Source: Camellia lanceoleosa (lineage: Eukaryota > Streptophyta > Magnoliopsida > Ericales > Theaceae). From it: a stretch of DNA of 64,000 nucleotides. The stretch is from contig CM045768.1 of the NCBI GenBank assembly GCA_025200525.1, forward strand, positions 50,972,925-51,036,924, read 5' to 3'. The position numbers and the translations under genes were made by a program. A model generated the notes under the pieces. That model was not told the origin of the DNA and did no database searches. It saw only the letters and a program-made list of their open reading frames with translations. Positions 46,918 to 59,262 of this stretch are shown here, piece by piece; the first letter of the stretch is position 1, and each line of letters starts with the position of its first letter.

Positions 46918-49900
46918 ATGGAAGATACAAGAAGTGATGGAACAGTTGAATCATCCGAGGCTCAAATGAGTCATATAGAACAAATGCTTGCTGCTTTAAT
47001 TGAGGCAATGGCTCAACAACAGAGGCAACAACCTTTACCTCCCTCGTCTTTACCGATCCAAGTTGAGCCGAATAACAATGATCTTATAAATTTAAATCAA
47101 AAGTTCCTGAAGATGAAACCGCCGACCTTTTTGGGTGGTATTGAACTGTTAAAAGCAGAAACATTGTTACTTAAAATAGAGAAACTATTTGAAGTATTCC
47201 CTTGTTCTGAGATTTAGAAAGTCTCTTTGGCCACCTACACTCTAAAAGATGAAGGCCGGAGGTGGTGGTTGCTAATTCGAAACAGTAATGGGAATATGAC
47301 GTAGGCACAATTTAATGCAATCTTCTACGATAAATACTTCCCTCAGTGCTTCCGAAATTGGAAAGTTTATGAATTCCAAGAACTTAAACAAGGCAGGATG
47401 TTCGTGGCTGAATATGAGGCCAAATTTATTGAATTGGCTCAATTTGCTCCACATATGGTGGATACTAATTACAAGAAGGCACAGAAATTTGAAGGCGGGT
47501 TGGACCTGGAAGTGTTTGACTAAGTAGGCATCTTGAAATTGCCTACCTATGTGGAAGTTTTAAATAGAGCGATAATGGCAGAAGCCACCCTAGTAGCAAT
47601 GAGACAAGCCAAGGCACGGACAACAGAATGGAAAAGCAAAAGGCTTGGATCCAATTTTCAAAAGAGCCGTTCATTCTTAACAAATAAAAAGAAAAATACT
47701 GGATCCTCAAGCAGTTCAAGCCAAAGTAACAGATCTATGCCAATCTGTTTAGAATGTAGAAGGAAGCATAAAGGTATGTGCCATCGTGCGTCGGGTGCGT
47801 GTTTCCGGTGTGGTAAAAATGGTCACATTATTAAGGACTGTCCAATGAGGTTCAACAATGCAAACCATCCAGTAGCAAGTTTAGCTGGATCTACTTCTGT
47901 AACGAGGCCCAATGCAAGAACTAATGCGATGAGTAACACTGGGAATGAAACACTAAGGTAGGGAAAAGTGTTTGCTCTAGTACCCGGGGATGTACAGAAT
48001 ACTGAACCAGTGGTGTCAGGTCTAATTTCTTTTTGTGCACAAAATGCCTATGTACTGATTGATTCTGGTTCTACGCATTCATTTGTATCGCATGTTTTTT
48101 CTCAAAAGTTGACTAGATCATTAGAACCTATGAATTGCATACTATCTGTGTCTACACCATTGGGAAGTTCTATGATGTACACTTATGTATATCCTGTATG
48201 TGACATTTTGATTGGTGATATGACATTGTACGTTGACTTGCTACCTTTGAGCATTGACCACTTTGATTGTATATTGGGCATGGATTGGTTATCGAAATAT
48301 TGTGCCACTATTGATTGTGTGAATAAAACTGTCATGTTTAAACCACCTGGTATGCCTGAGTTTGTTTTCACTGGGAATAGAGTGGTTCCTCCACCATACT
48401 TGATTTCATTTATGAAAGCCAGAAAATTGTTGAAAAAAGGTTGTCGAGGCTACTTGTATAGTGTGTTGACTGTGTCTTCGGATACTACCATTGTGGAAAC
48501 TATTCCTGTGATTTGTGAATTTCCTGATGTGTTTCCTAATGACCTACCTGGGGACTTAATTGATAGGGAAATTGAGTTTGCTATTGATGTAGTACCTGGA
48601 ACACAACCTATTTCCAAGACTCCCTATAGAATGTCAACTTCTGAACTAAAAGAGTTAAAAGTTCAACTCCAAAAACTCTTGGACAAGAAATTTATCCGCC
48701 CAAGCACATCATTTTGGGGTACTCTAGTCTTATTTGTAAAGAAGAATAATAGGTCTTTGAGGTTATGTATAGACTATCGTGAGTTGAATAAAGTAACCGT
48801 GAAGAACAAATACCCACTACCCCAAATAGATGACATGTTTGACCAACTTCATGGGGCCCAAGTATTTTCTAAAATAAACCTCAGATTCGAGTACCACCAA
48901 TTGAAGGTTAAGGCAGAAGATGTACAGAAGACTGCATTCAAAACTAGATATGAGCACTATAAGTTTTTGGTAATGTCGTTTGGGGTGACTAATGCACCTG
49001 CTGCCTTCATAGACCTTGTGAATAGGGTGTTTAAATCATATTTGGATGAGTTTGTTGTCATGTTTATTGATGATATTTTAATTTACTCTAAAACTATGGA
49101 AGAACATAAGGACCATTTGCGAACTACTTTACAAATTTTGAGAGAAAAGAAGTTGTATACAAAATTGTCCAAATACGAATTCTAGCTTGACAATGTAGCA
49201 TTTTTGGGACATGTAATTAGCAAGGACAGTATCTCTGTTGACCCTCAGAAAATTGAAGCCATTATGGATTGGCTAAGACCAACAAATGTGTCAGAAGTTA
49301 GAAGTTTTCTAGGACTTGGAGGTTTCTATAGAAGATTTGTGAAATATTTCTCAAAACTTGCTATGCCATTGACACAGTTGACGCAGAAAAATATACCGTT
49401 TGACTGGAATGATCAATGGGAATCAGCCTTCCAAGAATTGAAGACTAGACTGGTAACTGCACCAATCTTGACTTTACCAAATGGAATGGATGGGTTCCAG
49501 ATTTATAGTGATGTTTCCTACAAAGGCTTAGGGTGTGTCTTAATGCAAAATGGAAAGGTACTTGCTGATGCCACTCGGCAACTCTGTCCTCATGAAAGGA
49601 ATTATCCGACCCATGACCTTGAACTCGTCGCGGTGGTTTTTGCTTTAAAGATTTGGCAACATTATTTGTATGGTGTAACTTATGAAGTGTACACAAACCA
49701 TAAAAGCCTCAAATATTTCTTCACCTAAAAAGAATTGAACATGAGACAAAGAAGATGGTTAGAGTTGATCAAAGACTATGATTTATAGATTTTGTACAAT
49801 CCGGGAAAAACTAATACTGTGGCAGATACCTTGAGCCGAAAATCAATGAGAAATTTGTCATGTTTGCTCACCGGTCAGAAAGAATTGCTATATGATTTGG

Positions 49901-51444
49901 AAAAGAATGAGATTGAGATAGTGATACATGAACAGGATGGGATCTTAGCCACCATTTTTGCTCAGCCTACAATCATCAAAGAGATTAAAGAGAAGCAACT
50001 GCAAGATGAATTTCTAAAAAAGATTGTGGATGAGATGGACTCAAAACCAAGGCCGGGATTTATATTGGCAAACGATGTGTTAAAATTATAGAACAGACTT
50101 TGTGTGTCGAATTGTTTTGATTTGAGAAAGCGTGTTATGACTGAAGCTCATAATTCAAAATTTGTTATGCACCTGGGGACTACAAAGATGTATCATGATT
50201 TGAAACAGAATTTCTGGTGCCCGGGAATGAAAAGTGTATTGCAGATTTTGTGGCTAGATATTTACATTGCCAACAAGTTAAAGCCAAGCATTAACGACCC
50301 GCTGGATTACTTCAGCCGCTCCCAATCCCGGAATGGAAGTGAGAACATATCACGATGGACTTCATTGTTGGACTGCCTTGCTCTTCTTGAGGTATGGATT
50401 TTATTTGGGTAATTGTCGACCGTTTAACTAAGTCTGCCCATTTTCTGCCTATTAAAACTACTTATAATATGGACAAGTTAGCTAACATGTATGTGAATGA
50501 AATTGTGAGATTACATGGTGTACCAATATCTATGATATCTGACAGAGATTCTAAGTTTACATCAAGATTTTGGTAGAGTTTACAACTAGCTTTGGGAAAT
50601 GATTACGATTGAGTAGTGCCTACCATCTACAAACAGACGACCAAATTGAACGAACAAATCAAACTTTGGAAGATATGTTACGAATGTGTGTTTTGGATTT
50701 CCAAGGGAGTTGGGAAACCTACTTACCATTGGCTGAATTTGTATATAATAATAGCTACCATTCAAGTATTGGGATGGCTCCTTATGAAGCTCTGTATGGA
50801 AGAAAATGCCGTTCTCCTTTCTGTTGAGCTGAGGTAGGTGACAGATCATTGTTGGGACTAGAACTTGTGCAAGAAACAATTGAGAAAGTGAAAACTGATT
50901 CAACAACACTTAAGAACTACACAGAGCCGTCAAAAAAGTTATGTAGATATCCAGAGAAGAGATAGGGAATACAAAGTTGGTGATCATGTGTTCATAAAAG
51001 TAACTCCAATGAAAGGTCAGACACGATTTGGTATAAAAGGCAAGTTGGCACCAAGATATGTTAGGCCATATGAAATTCTCAAGAAGATCAATTCAGTAAC
51101 ATACCGAGAAGCCTTACCTCTAGTGATAGAGCATATACACAATGTTTTTTATGTCTCAATGCTTCGAGATTACTTACGAGACCCGCTCCATGTGATAGAA
51201 CCGACTCATGTGCTTCTAAAGGATGATTATACGTACAAAGAAAGACCAATACAGATTGTTAACTACTGAATCAAAAGATTGAGGAACAAGGAAATTTCCT
51301 TGGTAAAAGTTGACTGGCAAAACCATGGGGGAAACCTATGCAACTTGGGAGACAAAGGAGGATATGATGAAAAAATACCCGGAACTGTTCCCTTTGGACT
51401 CGGTATTCTTCCAAAATGAAGGTAATTCGAGTTTGGAGGACTAA
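46918..51444 (+). pseudogene. Degenerate gag-pol polyprotein
   Basis: Gag starts at 46918 (MEDTRSDGTVESSE) and has a CCHC knuckle (CFRCGKNGHIIKDC) at 47800-47841. A protease motif DSGSTHSF lies at 48061. RT carries [10 protein letters not shown] and the catalytic [10 protein letters not shown] (49062 onward). RNase H follows, with the usual SDAS-type motif changed to SDVS and the TDHKSL-type Asp replaced by Asn. Then come an integrase with a damaged zinc finger and a chromodomain-like tail (51230-51440). Premature stops lie at 47215, 47302, 47521, 47959, 49183, 49726, 49786, 50089, 50292, 50340, 50388, 50574, 50825 and 51267. Frameshifts are near 50250, 50590, 50890 and 51335. Every stop can be explained by a single C-to-T or G-to-A change. 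It is not functional. Confidence 0.92.
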
Positions 51445-51448
51445 ACTT

Positions 51449-51463
51449 TTTAAGGAGGAAGAC
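51449..51463 (+). other. Polypurine tract
   Basis: AAGGAGGAAGAC directly precedes the 3' LTR start. Confidence 0.75.
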
Positions 51464-52356
51464 TATAACAACCCCGACTCATGATTAACGGTAATCCATG
51501 CTTAATTATGCCTAATAAGAAATTAGAGTGAAGTTTTGCATCATATATTGCCTTATTTGTGTTTATATCTGTTTAGTGTAGAAATATCTGTTTCCGTTTC
51601 TGTTTGCAAATTGAAGGCATTATCGGCATCCGATTCAAAATTTGACTTGGTATACTTGTTATTTAGAATTTTTAGAATTTTATGATTGGTTCAATTGAAA
51701 TTCGATTCGAAATGAATAAAGTAGAATAAAATAATCCCACTTAGTTATGTTTGACTCAAACTAATTAAGCTTCATTAGTTGGGCTTATATAAGGCCTCTA
51801 CACCACCTAGACTCATCTTTTCTTCATCATTTTGAGACAAAATGTGTGTGAGAGAGAGAAAGAGAGAGAGACCAAGAGAACGAGTGAGATCAACAAGAGA
51901 ATAAGAAGAATTACTAGGATTGTTGGGAATTAAGGAGAATTTTGAAGTTTAATCCTCCACACTTGTGAAATCAAAGTTTAAGGTAAGAGTTCAAGCCTTT
52001 AGTCTTGCCTTTGAATTGGTGAATTCATGAATACAAGAGAATTAAGTTGGAATTAAAGAGAAATGAACCATATCATGCATGCATGCTCATTTCATCATAA
52101 TTTGAAGTTGTTTTCAAAGAATTCCCTCTTGCATGTCCTCATTTTGACATTGGTTTGAGAATTCAACATATTTTTAAGTTAGACACCTCATTGGATCATG
52201 TTTTGGAAGCTTGAAACTTACACATTTACATACATGATGTATATAGTTATGTTTTCAAAGAATTGGGTTTGGTTTAGCATACATCACATGCTCTTGAACC
52301 TTGATTTTGTGGAATTGATTTTGAATTCACCATGTTTTCCAAGTTTACAAGAGTTC

Positions 52357-54934
52357 TGTCATGACCCGAACCCGCCCCTATGGGTTAAGGCCATAACCGG
52401 CCAGTAATCATGAGATTACCTACGGCCTCAAACCAAAAAAGATAAGACTCATCAGAGTAAAAGAGGCCAAACGGAAGCAAATTTAAAACTTTGTCCATAG
52501 AGCCATGCTTATATTCACACCGTAACATTCCATACGTACATATGTTAATAACTCACAACAGAAAGTGTAATGACATAAGATTCTATACAGACAGGATTAT
52601 CCAAACTAAGTCAACCCATGAAAACTATATACAGACGTATTCAAAACTTCGCCAACCTGACAAAATGTAAATACATAATAAAAGGGCGAAGACGGGTCTC
52701 GTACGTGAGACACAAGGGCTGACTCTCTCAAAACCTTAGTTGTTCCATACAGACTTCATCGAGTGCGGACTTCTCTTGGCTCACCTACAAACACATGAAT
52801 GAACGTGAGCGAAAGCCCAGTGAATAATATCAAATCAAATACAGAAGTTACATAACAATGTAGAACAACATGTTCCAAACGGCCTTAGGTCCAATTCCTA
52901 TTTCTATTTAACAGATATATAACTATACGAAATTCAAATCAAGTGACTGTAGTTCCAAACATTCTGGCCTTTGGCCCATTCAGATTTCCATTCATGTCAA
53001 AACGGCCTTCGGCCCGTTCATTTATGTCAAAACGGCCTTCGGCCCATTCGTTTACGTCAAAACGGCATTCAGCCCATACATTCGTGTCAAAACGGCCTTC
53101 GGCCCACTCATTCATGTCAAAACGACCTTAGGTCCATTCATATATGTCAAAACGACCTTCGGTCCACTCATTTCTATCAAAACGACCTTCGGTCCATTCA
53201 TTTCTATCAAAACGGCCTTCGGCCCATACATTCGTGTCAAAACGGCTTTCGGCCCACTCATTCATGTCAAAACGACCTTCGGTCCACTCATTTCCATCAG
53301 AACGACCTGTGGTCCATTTATGTTTATCAGAACGACCTTTGGTCCATTTATGTTTATCAGAACGATCTTTGGTCCATTTATATTTATCAGAACGACCTTT
53401 GGTCCATTTATCTATTCATGTCAGACTTTTGTCCAGAATCCCAATTAGCCACTCATACAGCTTATAAGGGAGTAAACCATTGGACATTCACAAGTATTCA
53501 AACATCGATATTACTCACCGTGATCGGCTTGTGGATTTGCCCCGGAGCTTGACCCTACACATTTCATGAACACAAATGGGTCACTAACAGTTCAATCCGT
53601 TCTTTAATTCACATACTCCTCATTAGGCTTTATTCTTATCTCATTAACTCATTTACAATGCTTAATATATGCCTAAGAGTGCTTACAAGTGAAAGAAAAC
53701 GGAAAAACAGAACACAGAATGCATTTTCAGAATTTCAGAAAACAGGGTCCCCGCTTGAGCGTGGACTTCCCCTCTCGAGCGAACCCTTAAGCTAAAGTCT
53801 TTGGTTACCTCAAATTCGCTCAGCGTGAACTCGGCCGCTAGCTCCTCGCCGAGGTCAAATCCGCCGATGGAGCCATGTCTGCAAAAAGTGCTAGGAGCAT
53901 GATTTTCCGCTTCGAAATCCCAGGTTGAGTTTTTGAGCTCCAATTCGATTTTCCAGCTACATTACTTGCATGCAATGACTCAAATCTCAAATATAATCAT
54001 ACCAACATGGTACCAATACAAGATCATAACATTATGAAGTTCAATTTCTTGATTTATCTACATGCATGGCCCAAAATATGTCAAACTCAACACCAACATA
54101 ACAAATTCATGCATTCAAGCTCATATCTTCTCAAATTGTACTTGCATGTGATGAATAAGCCACATTCTCAACTTGGATAACCTAAATGGTGATCAAAACA
54201 TGAGTTTTCTTTAACATTTCACATGGATTACACACATTTGTGCTCAAACATGCAATTTCAAAGTACTTTCTTACATGCATGTGCATATAAACTACCAAAT
54301 CAACAAAACCAACTCAAATTCATCATGATCAATTCATTTTATGTTCCTTATCAACATTCAACTTGAATTCACAAAAATTACAAACTGATATACACAAATT
54401 CACTCACCTAGGAGCCTTAATCTTTCCAATTTATGATTAGATCTTGAGTTAGCCTCCAAATTTCCAAGCCTCAAGACCAAAATTGCCCAATTCTTCTCTC
54501 CTCTCTTTATAACCGGCCATCTCTCTAACTTTGAGTTCAAATTAGCCAAATGAAGCAAAGAAGAGAGAATAGAGGGTGTAGTGCTCTCACACAACAAATT
54601 CCACTAATGCCAATATAATAGTAATAAAGTAATTGGGCACCAATTCATTAATTTAATCAATTTAATCTGACCCAAATCAATTTTCAATTAAATTTCACCG
54701 TAGGCTCTAAAAATTATGCCAATCACAATGGCGTAATCAATTTCAGGTTCTGTGGCCGATAAGGCCCGCAATTTAATTTCTAGAGCAGATTATTCAAATA
54801 GATATTCCTACGGTGAACAGGTAGAATTCCAAAATCGCATATATTCACATAATGGCACACAAAAATCATATCAAAACATATAATCACATACGTATTAGGG
54901 ACCAATTAGCATATTACGGAACAAGGATATCACA
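52357..54934 (-). mobile_element. Nested solo LTR (2578 bp), inverted, TSD AGTTC
   Basis: It starts TGTCATGACCCGAACCCGCC and ends GATATCACA, flanked by AGTTC at 52352-52356 and 54935-54939. Its left end is the reverse complement of the right end of the host LTR (compare GCGGGTTTGGGTCGTGGCA at 57414), so it is a relative of the same family in opposite orientation. It is uninterrupted by coding sequence. Confidence 0.92.
52970..53425. repeat. About 30-bp minisatellite, ~14 units
   Basis: Units around GTCAAAACGGCCTTCGGCCC plus ATTCATTTATG-like linkers repeat from about 52970. They drift to TCAGAACGACCTTTGGTCCA at the right end. Three overlapping frames (for example MSKRPSAHSF repeats) arise from it and are not proteins. 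It occupies the position of the ~48-bp repeat cluster of the related LTR. Confidence 0.92.
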
Positions 54935-56352
54935 AGTTCTCTCAAGTTTTTGGCCCAATAAACCATAATTTGCATCTTTGGGGTTGAATTTGAAACTTGG
55001 AAGCAAATATGGAAATTTCAGAATTCTGCTTCCATGCTCGAGCGACAGATCCTGCGCTCGAGCAACCACCTTCATTTTCGCACTTCTGCTTGAGTGACCA
55101 AAAGTTGGCTCGGGCGTAAAATGCATCCTCCCAAAAGTTTACGTGTTTTGCAGACCGCTCGAGTAACAGAAGTTGCGCTTGAGCAAGGGTATGAGTCTCA
55201 TGCTTGAGCGAGCATCGAGTGAGCATCAAGTAGAAAAATCAAGTAACCAACACTTTCATAAAAGTTTATAGATCGATCGAACGACCACTCACATTTTGCA
55301 TATCCGCTCGAGCGAAGAAAGCTGCGCTCGAGCAAGACCCCTGTTTTCAGTAATTTTTGTTAAATGTTTTCAAGTGTATTTTAGCATCCTCATTGCATCC
55401 TAGGCATTCCTAGGCCAAGTTTAAGACATCATAATAAAGATAAAGAAGTAGGAACACACCAAGACAAGAAAGAACTAAGTTAATGATTCCGGGTGTGTAA
55501 TTCAGTATGTATTCGTTCTGTATCTGTGTAGGTCATGCGCCACGAGATATCTAAATTTCCTACTCAGTCCGTTTACTTGGAGCCATCTGTTATCTGTGAG
55601 TAATAACTTAGTAAAGCTATGTTCAAGTTAAATTATTTTCTGTATATGAAATAAGATCTGTTCTATGAATGCTATGTTTTTGCACTATAAATGATTGTCT
55701 ATTTCTGACAAATAATTGTGACATTAATGCTGTGATTCAAGTATACAATCTGTACCCGGATCGAAAGTTCCTTTATGGAACTAACAAATTATCTATACCC
55801 AGCTGGAGGTTCCTTTATGAAACTGACAAGTTATTCGTTTACAGTCTGGAGGTTCCTTTAAGAAACTGACAAGTTATCTGTACCTGGCCGAAGGTTCTTA
55901 TATGGAACTGACATGTATGACCATTGATGCTTTGTATGTGATCTGTTAGCGCTAATGGATAAACCATGTATGATCAAGTATGAATTTTGATTTCTGTCAA
56001 AGACTCAAACAAGAATACGAACATGAATCTATTCTACGTACAGAATTAGTTATGGGACATCATTCATTTAACCATTTACTCTGTTATTATTCACTGGGCT
56101 CCCGCTCATTATTTATCTTATGTATGTAGGTGATCAGGCACGTGACCAGGATCAGAGTTGAGAACCTGGCATCTCAGTTTTTTCAGCCAGCCTTCGTACC
56201 TCCCCGAAGAGGTTCCGGATTAAGTCAAGTCTAGTGGCTGTGTTTTTATGAATGTATATGACTTTGTTTCTTTTGATTTACAGATAAGTTTTCTTTTTAT
56301 ATGTACATGGAGTAACGTGTAAATACTGTGTCTTTTGACGTCGTTCGTATGC

Positions 56353-57241
56353 TATGAAGCACCGACACGTTCCCAGGCTTTGCGTACAAGTGTCAGACAC
56401 GTGTCGGACACGCATCGGACACGCGGTAGACACGTGTCCAACACTCTCTTTAACGTGTCTCTTTTTTTTTTGAAATCTTCCAGTCGGACACGCCATGGAC
56501 ACGGCGGAACACTTTTCGGACACTCATGAGGTGGATCGAAGAAGCCCTAACTGTTTCCCTTGATCGACAGAGAAATAGAGAAAGGGATCGAGGGAGACAG
56601 AGAAAGAGAGAGAGATCGAGGGAGAAGAGAAGACAGAGAAAGAGAGAAAGAGATCGAGGGAGAGAAGAAGCTAACCTGTTCAAATCCAAGAAGCTGAAGC
56701 TGAGGTATTCTTCTTCTTCTTTTCTTCTCCTTCTTCTCTTCGTCTTCTCTGTCTCCATCTTTGTTCTTCTTCTCCTCTTCATTTTCTTCCTCTCATCCTC
56801 CCTTTCGTCTCTCCCTTTTCGGACTCTCCTTCCTTCTGCTTTTTTACTTCACTTTCTCTCTCCTCTATCTTTTCTCTTTTATATTTTTTTTCTTATTCAA
56901 CGTTTCTCCCCCGTTCTTTTTTTTTTCTTTTTTCTTTATTCTTTTTTCTTTATCCTTATTTTTATGTTAAACTTAAAATTCATAAAATAAATTATTTTTA
57001 TTTTAAAAAACTCATTTTTTTATTAATTTTTTTAAAAAATATATTTATTAATTTTATTATTATTTTGATTGTATAAGAATTAATGATTTTATTTTTATTT
57101 TAGACATATAATAAATAAATAAAATTATATATATTAAACGTGTTCTCAGCGTGTCGTGTCCTCTATTTTTTGAAAAATTGCGTTTTCGCGTGTCCGTGTC
57201 GTGTCCATGTCGTGTCCTGTGTCCGTGTCCATGCTACATAG
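56353..57241. mobile_element. TIR element with GTGTCGGACACG-type ends (889 bp)
   Basis: The 5' LTR is continuous here (CACTCGTATGCTTATAAAA at 46507). In this LTR, TTCGTATGC (56344-56352) and CTCGTATGC (57242-57250) flank the insert, an 8-9 bp duplication of hAT or Mutator type. The ends TATGAAGCACCGACACG and CGTGTCCATGCTACATA are inverted, with arrays of GGACACG/CGTGTCC words inside. The core has a GA-rich then CT-rich block (56570-56940). No transposase is seen; the 154-codon frame is low-complexity. Confidence 0.82.
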
Positions 57242-57432
57242 CTCGTATGCTTATAAAAGTTTAAGATTATATGTCTCATGTATGTCCTCACAACTCAATG
57301 GACTATGTATATTTTATATATTTGCTTCTGCAGTCTCTAAATATATGTTATTTTATTAAGAGGCCTTTGGTAATTCAAGGATTACTGGCCAGTACGACGC
57401 TAAACCTATAAGAGCGGGTTTGGGTCGTGGCA

Positions 57433-57655
57433 GTAAAGTTATAAATAACGAATTTATGATGTGTACCCTAAAGTTATGAATGATAATGTTATGAGATTTT
57501 ATGATTTTTGTTATGACATTTTTCAATGAAAAAAAATTATGACTTTTGTAGTGAAAAAGTTATGATATTTTGGATTTAAATTATGAAATTTTGTAAAAAA
57601 AATTATGAAAAACATACCATATACACATTTTTAAAAGTGCACATTGTAACATCTC
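57433..57655. repeat. Right part of the AT-rich element split by the retrotransposon
   Basis: It is rich in TTATGA/AAAGTTATGA words and ends near GTGCACATTGTAACATCTCC, the inverted counterpart of 43073-43100. Confidence 0.4.
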
Positions 57656-58911
57656 CCTAACTAATACGAGTTATTTATCAAATTCAAGATGTTTCAGTAC
57701 TTATTTATTCCACCACATGGCAAATGGACAAAGTTTGTGTAGGCTAAAATGAGTTATATCCTATTTGGGATATTAGTTTAGGCTAAAATAATTATATAGG
57801 ATAAAAATATGTTATTTTAGCTAAATATAATAAAATATCACATCTAACCTATAAACATTTTATTTTTCTTTTACAAAAGTTAAAAAAATTAACAAGCCTA
57901 TCCCAAACGAGACTTTTTTATCACAGATTAAAATAATTAAAAAGCCGACCCACATTGCAAACGAATTTAACTAAAACTAGTGAAACTCGTTTAGTTTGGT
58001 AAATTAACTTGACAAACTCATTGTTTAATTTATTGAACTCTTTTTTTTAATAGTATATGAGGTGGTGTGGCGGGGAGGGTTCTCAAGATGTAACTCATTT
58101 AAGGAGTGACTTGGAAATTAACCAAAAAAATTAGCTTTTAATTTTTAATCCATGCTCATTTAAGGAGTGATTTGGGAAATTAGCAAAAGACTAACTTTTA
58201 ATTTTTAATCCATTTTGAGTCACATTATCTTTTATATTTTTTTACACATAAAAGAACAAAAAAGCTTAAAAAAAAGGTCAAAAAATCAGTTTTTAACTAA
58301 CTTCTCAAGTCACCCCTAAATCTGTTTATGGATTTAGATAAATTGATGGATAAAATTTGATTAGTTATCCAATCTCATAATTTTATTTTATTTTAGACAA
58401 ATTGACAGATAAAATTTGATTCGTTATCTAATCTCATGATTTTATTTTATTATATATTTTTTTGGGTCATATGGGCCTATATATCTAGGTATGATAAACG
58501 CATTAAATGGTTCGAACTTGACTTGTATTTAGCTTGTTAAAAACTCATTCAAGCTCGATTCGTTAAATAAATAAGACAAACTTAAACACATTTAAGAACT
58601 CATTATGGTTTTCAAACTAAACTTGAACAACTAATTGCTCGTTCGACTCGATTCAATAAGCTTAAATTATATAAAATATCAATCTATGGGAGTTCGACTC
58701 GATAAAAATTCATTTGCGATCGACTTGAAAATTTAACAAATCAAACTTAAATAAATTTTAAAACTTATTAAAATTATCAAATCAAGTATGGACAGTTAAC
58801 TATTCCACTCGTTTGGTTACTGTATCACCCTTGATAAAACAATCCCCCTCCCTTCCCCGAGTTTCGTTAACTGGGCCGTAGCAGGGCCTATCTACACCCA
58901 AAAAACCCAGC
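57656..58911. other. Intergenic spacer with MITE remnants
   Basis: At 57760-57915, CCTATTTGGGATATTAG and AGCCTATCCCAAACGAG are an inverted pair of another MITE. At 58490-58800 there are decayed CTCGTTCGACTCG/AGCTCGATTCG words like those of the hAT element at 39581. No gene is seen. Confidence 0.5.
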
Positions 58912-59262
58912 ATATGGCTCACAATACAGGTTGACCCGTCTGCAGATTTGATTCCTTGCTGGAAGGTTCCAATGGAGGGCGTTTATAAGGTAAAGTTTGA
59001 TGGCGCCTTCTTTGCACAACATGGGCCAGTGGGGTTTGGAATGGTTATTCGTGATTGGCGTGAGGAAGTGATTGCATCTATGTCGAAAAAATTGTTCATC
59101 TATGGAGTGGATTGTTTTGAGGCGATGGCGGCTCTAAAGGCATTACAATTGGGAAGTGATCTCGGTTTACATTGTATTATGCTTGTAGGTGACTCTTTAT
59201 CTATTGTTAGGGGCATTCAGTCAAGGGCGGAGTCAGGGCTCAATCACTGTGGACCAAAATAA
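58912..59262 (+). pseudogene. RNase H-like (RVT_3 type) fragment
   Basis: The frame reads WKVPMEGVYKVKFDGA, GFGMVIRDWREEVIASMS, DCFEAMAALKALQLG and IMLVGDSLSIVRGIQS. This is the plant RNase H-like domain found in non-LTR retroelement-derived and stand-alone proteins, with the acidic residues in FDGA, EAMAA and GDS visible. The frame opens upstream without an ATG and the homology stops abruptly near 59225, where a different sequence begins. It is therefore a partial, probably inactive copy or exon. Confidence 0.6.

Larger units (their letters stand above)
43187..57432 (+). mobile_element. Complete degenerate Ty3/gypsy chromovirus-type retrotransposon, TSD GTAAA
   Basis: The 5' LTR (43187-46698), PBS, gag-pol relic, PPT and 3' LTR (51464-57432) are all present. 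GTAAA duplicates the target at 43182-43186 and 57433-57437. Three later insertions sit in the LTRs; subtracting them leaves LTRs of about 2.53 and 2.49 kb. Domain order (CCHC gag, protease, RT, RNase H, integrase, chromodomain-like C terminus) is that of plant Del/Tekay-type chromoviruses. It cannot make protein now: many stops and frameshifts. Confidence 0.93.
51464..57432 (+). repeat. 3' LTR of the chromovirus with two nested insertions
   Basis: It starts TATAACAACCCCGACTC and ends TTTGGGTCGTGGCA. It is interrupted by a solo LTR (52357-54934) and a TIR element (56353-57241). The remaining sequence aligns with the 5' LTR throughout, including the CTCGAGCG cluster (55036-55345) and the GGAGGTTCCTTTATGAAAC units (55745-55920). 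Confidence 0.92.

Noticed and set aside
52970..53425. CRISPR-like array
   Set aside because: Units are contiguous degenerate tandem repeats of ~30 bases without unique spacers, in a plant genome.
52943..53552. Repetitive MSKRPSAHSF-type protein
   Set aside because: It comes from a 30-bp minisatellite in a solo LTR, open in more than one frame, with no promoter or codon evidence.
56450..56990. Arg/Glu-rich 110-154 codon frames
   Set aside because: Purine/pyrimidine-biased core of a TIR element; low complexity, no homologous motif.
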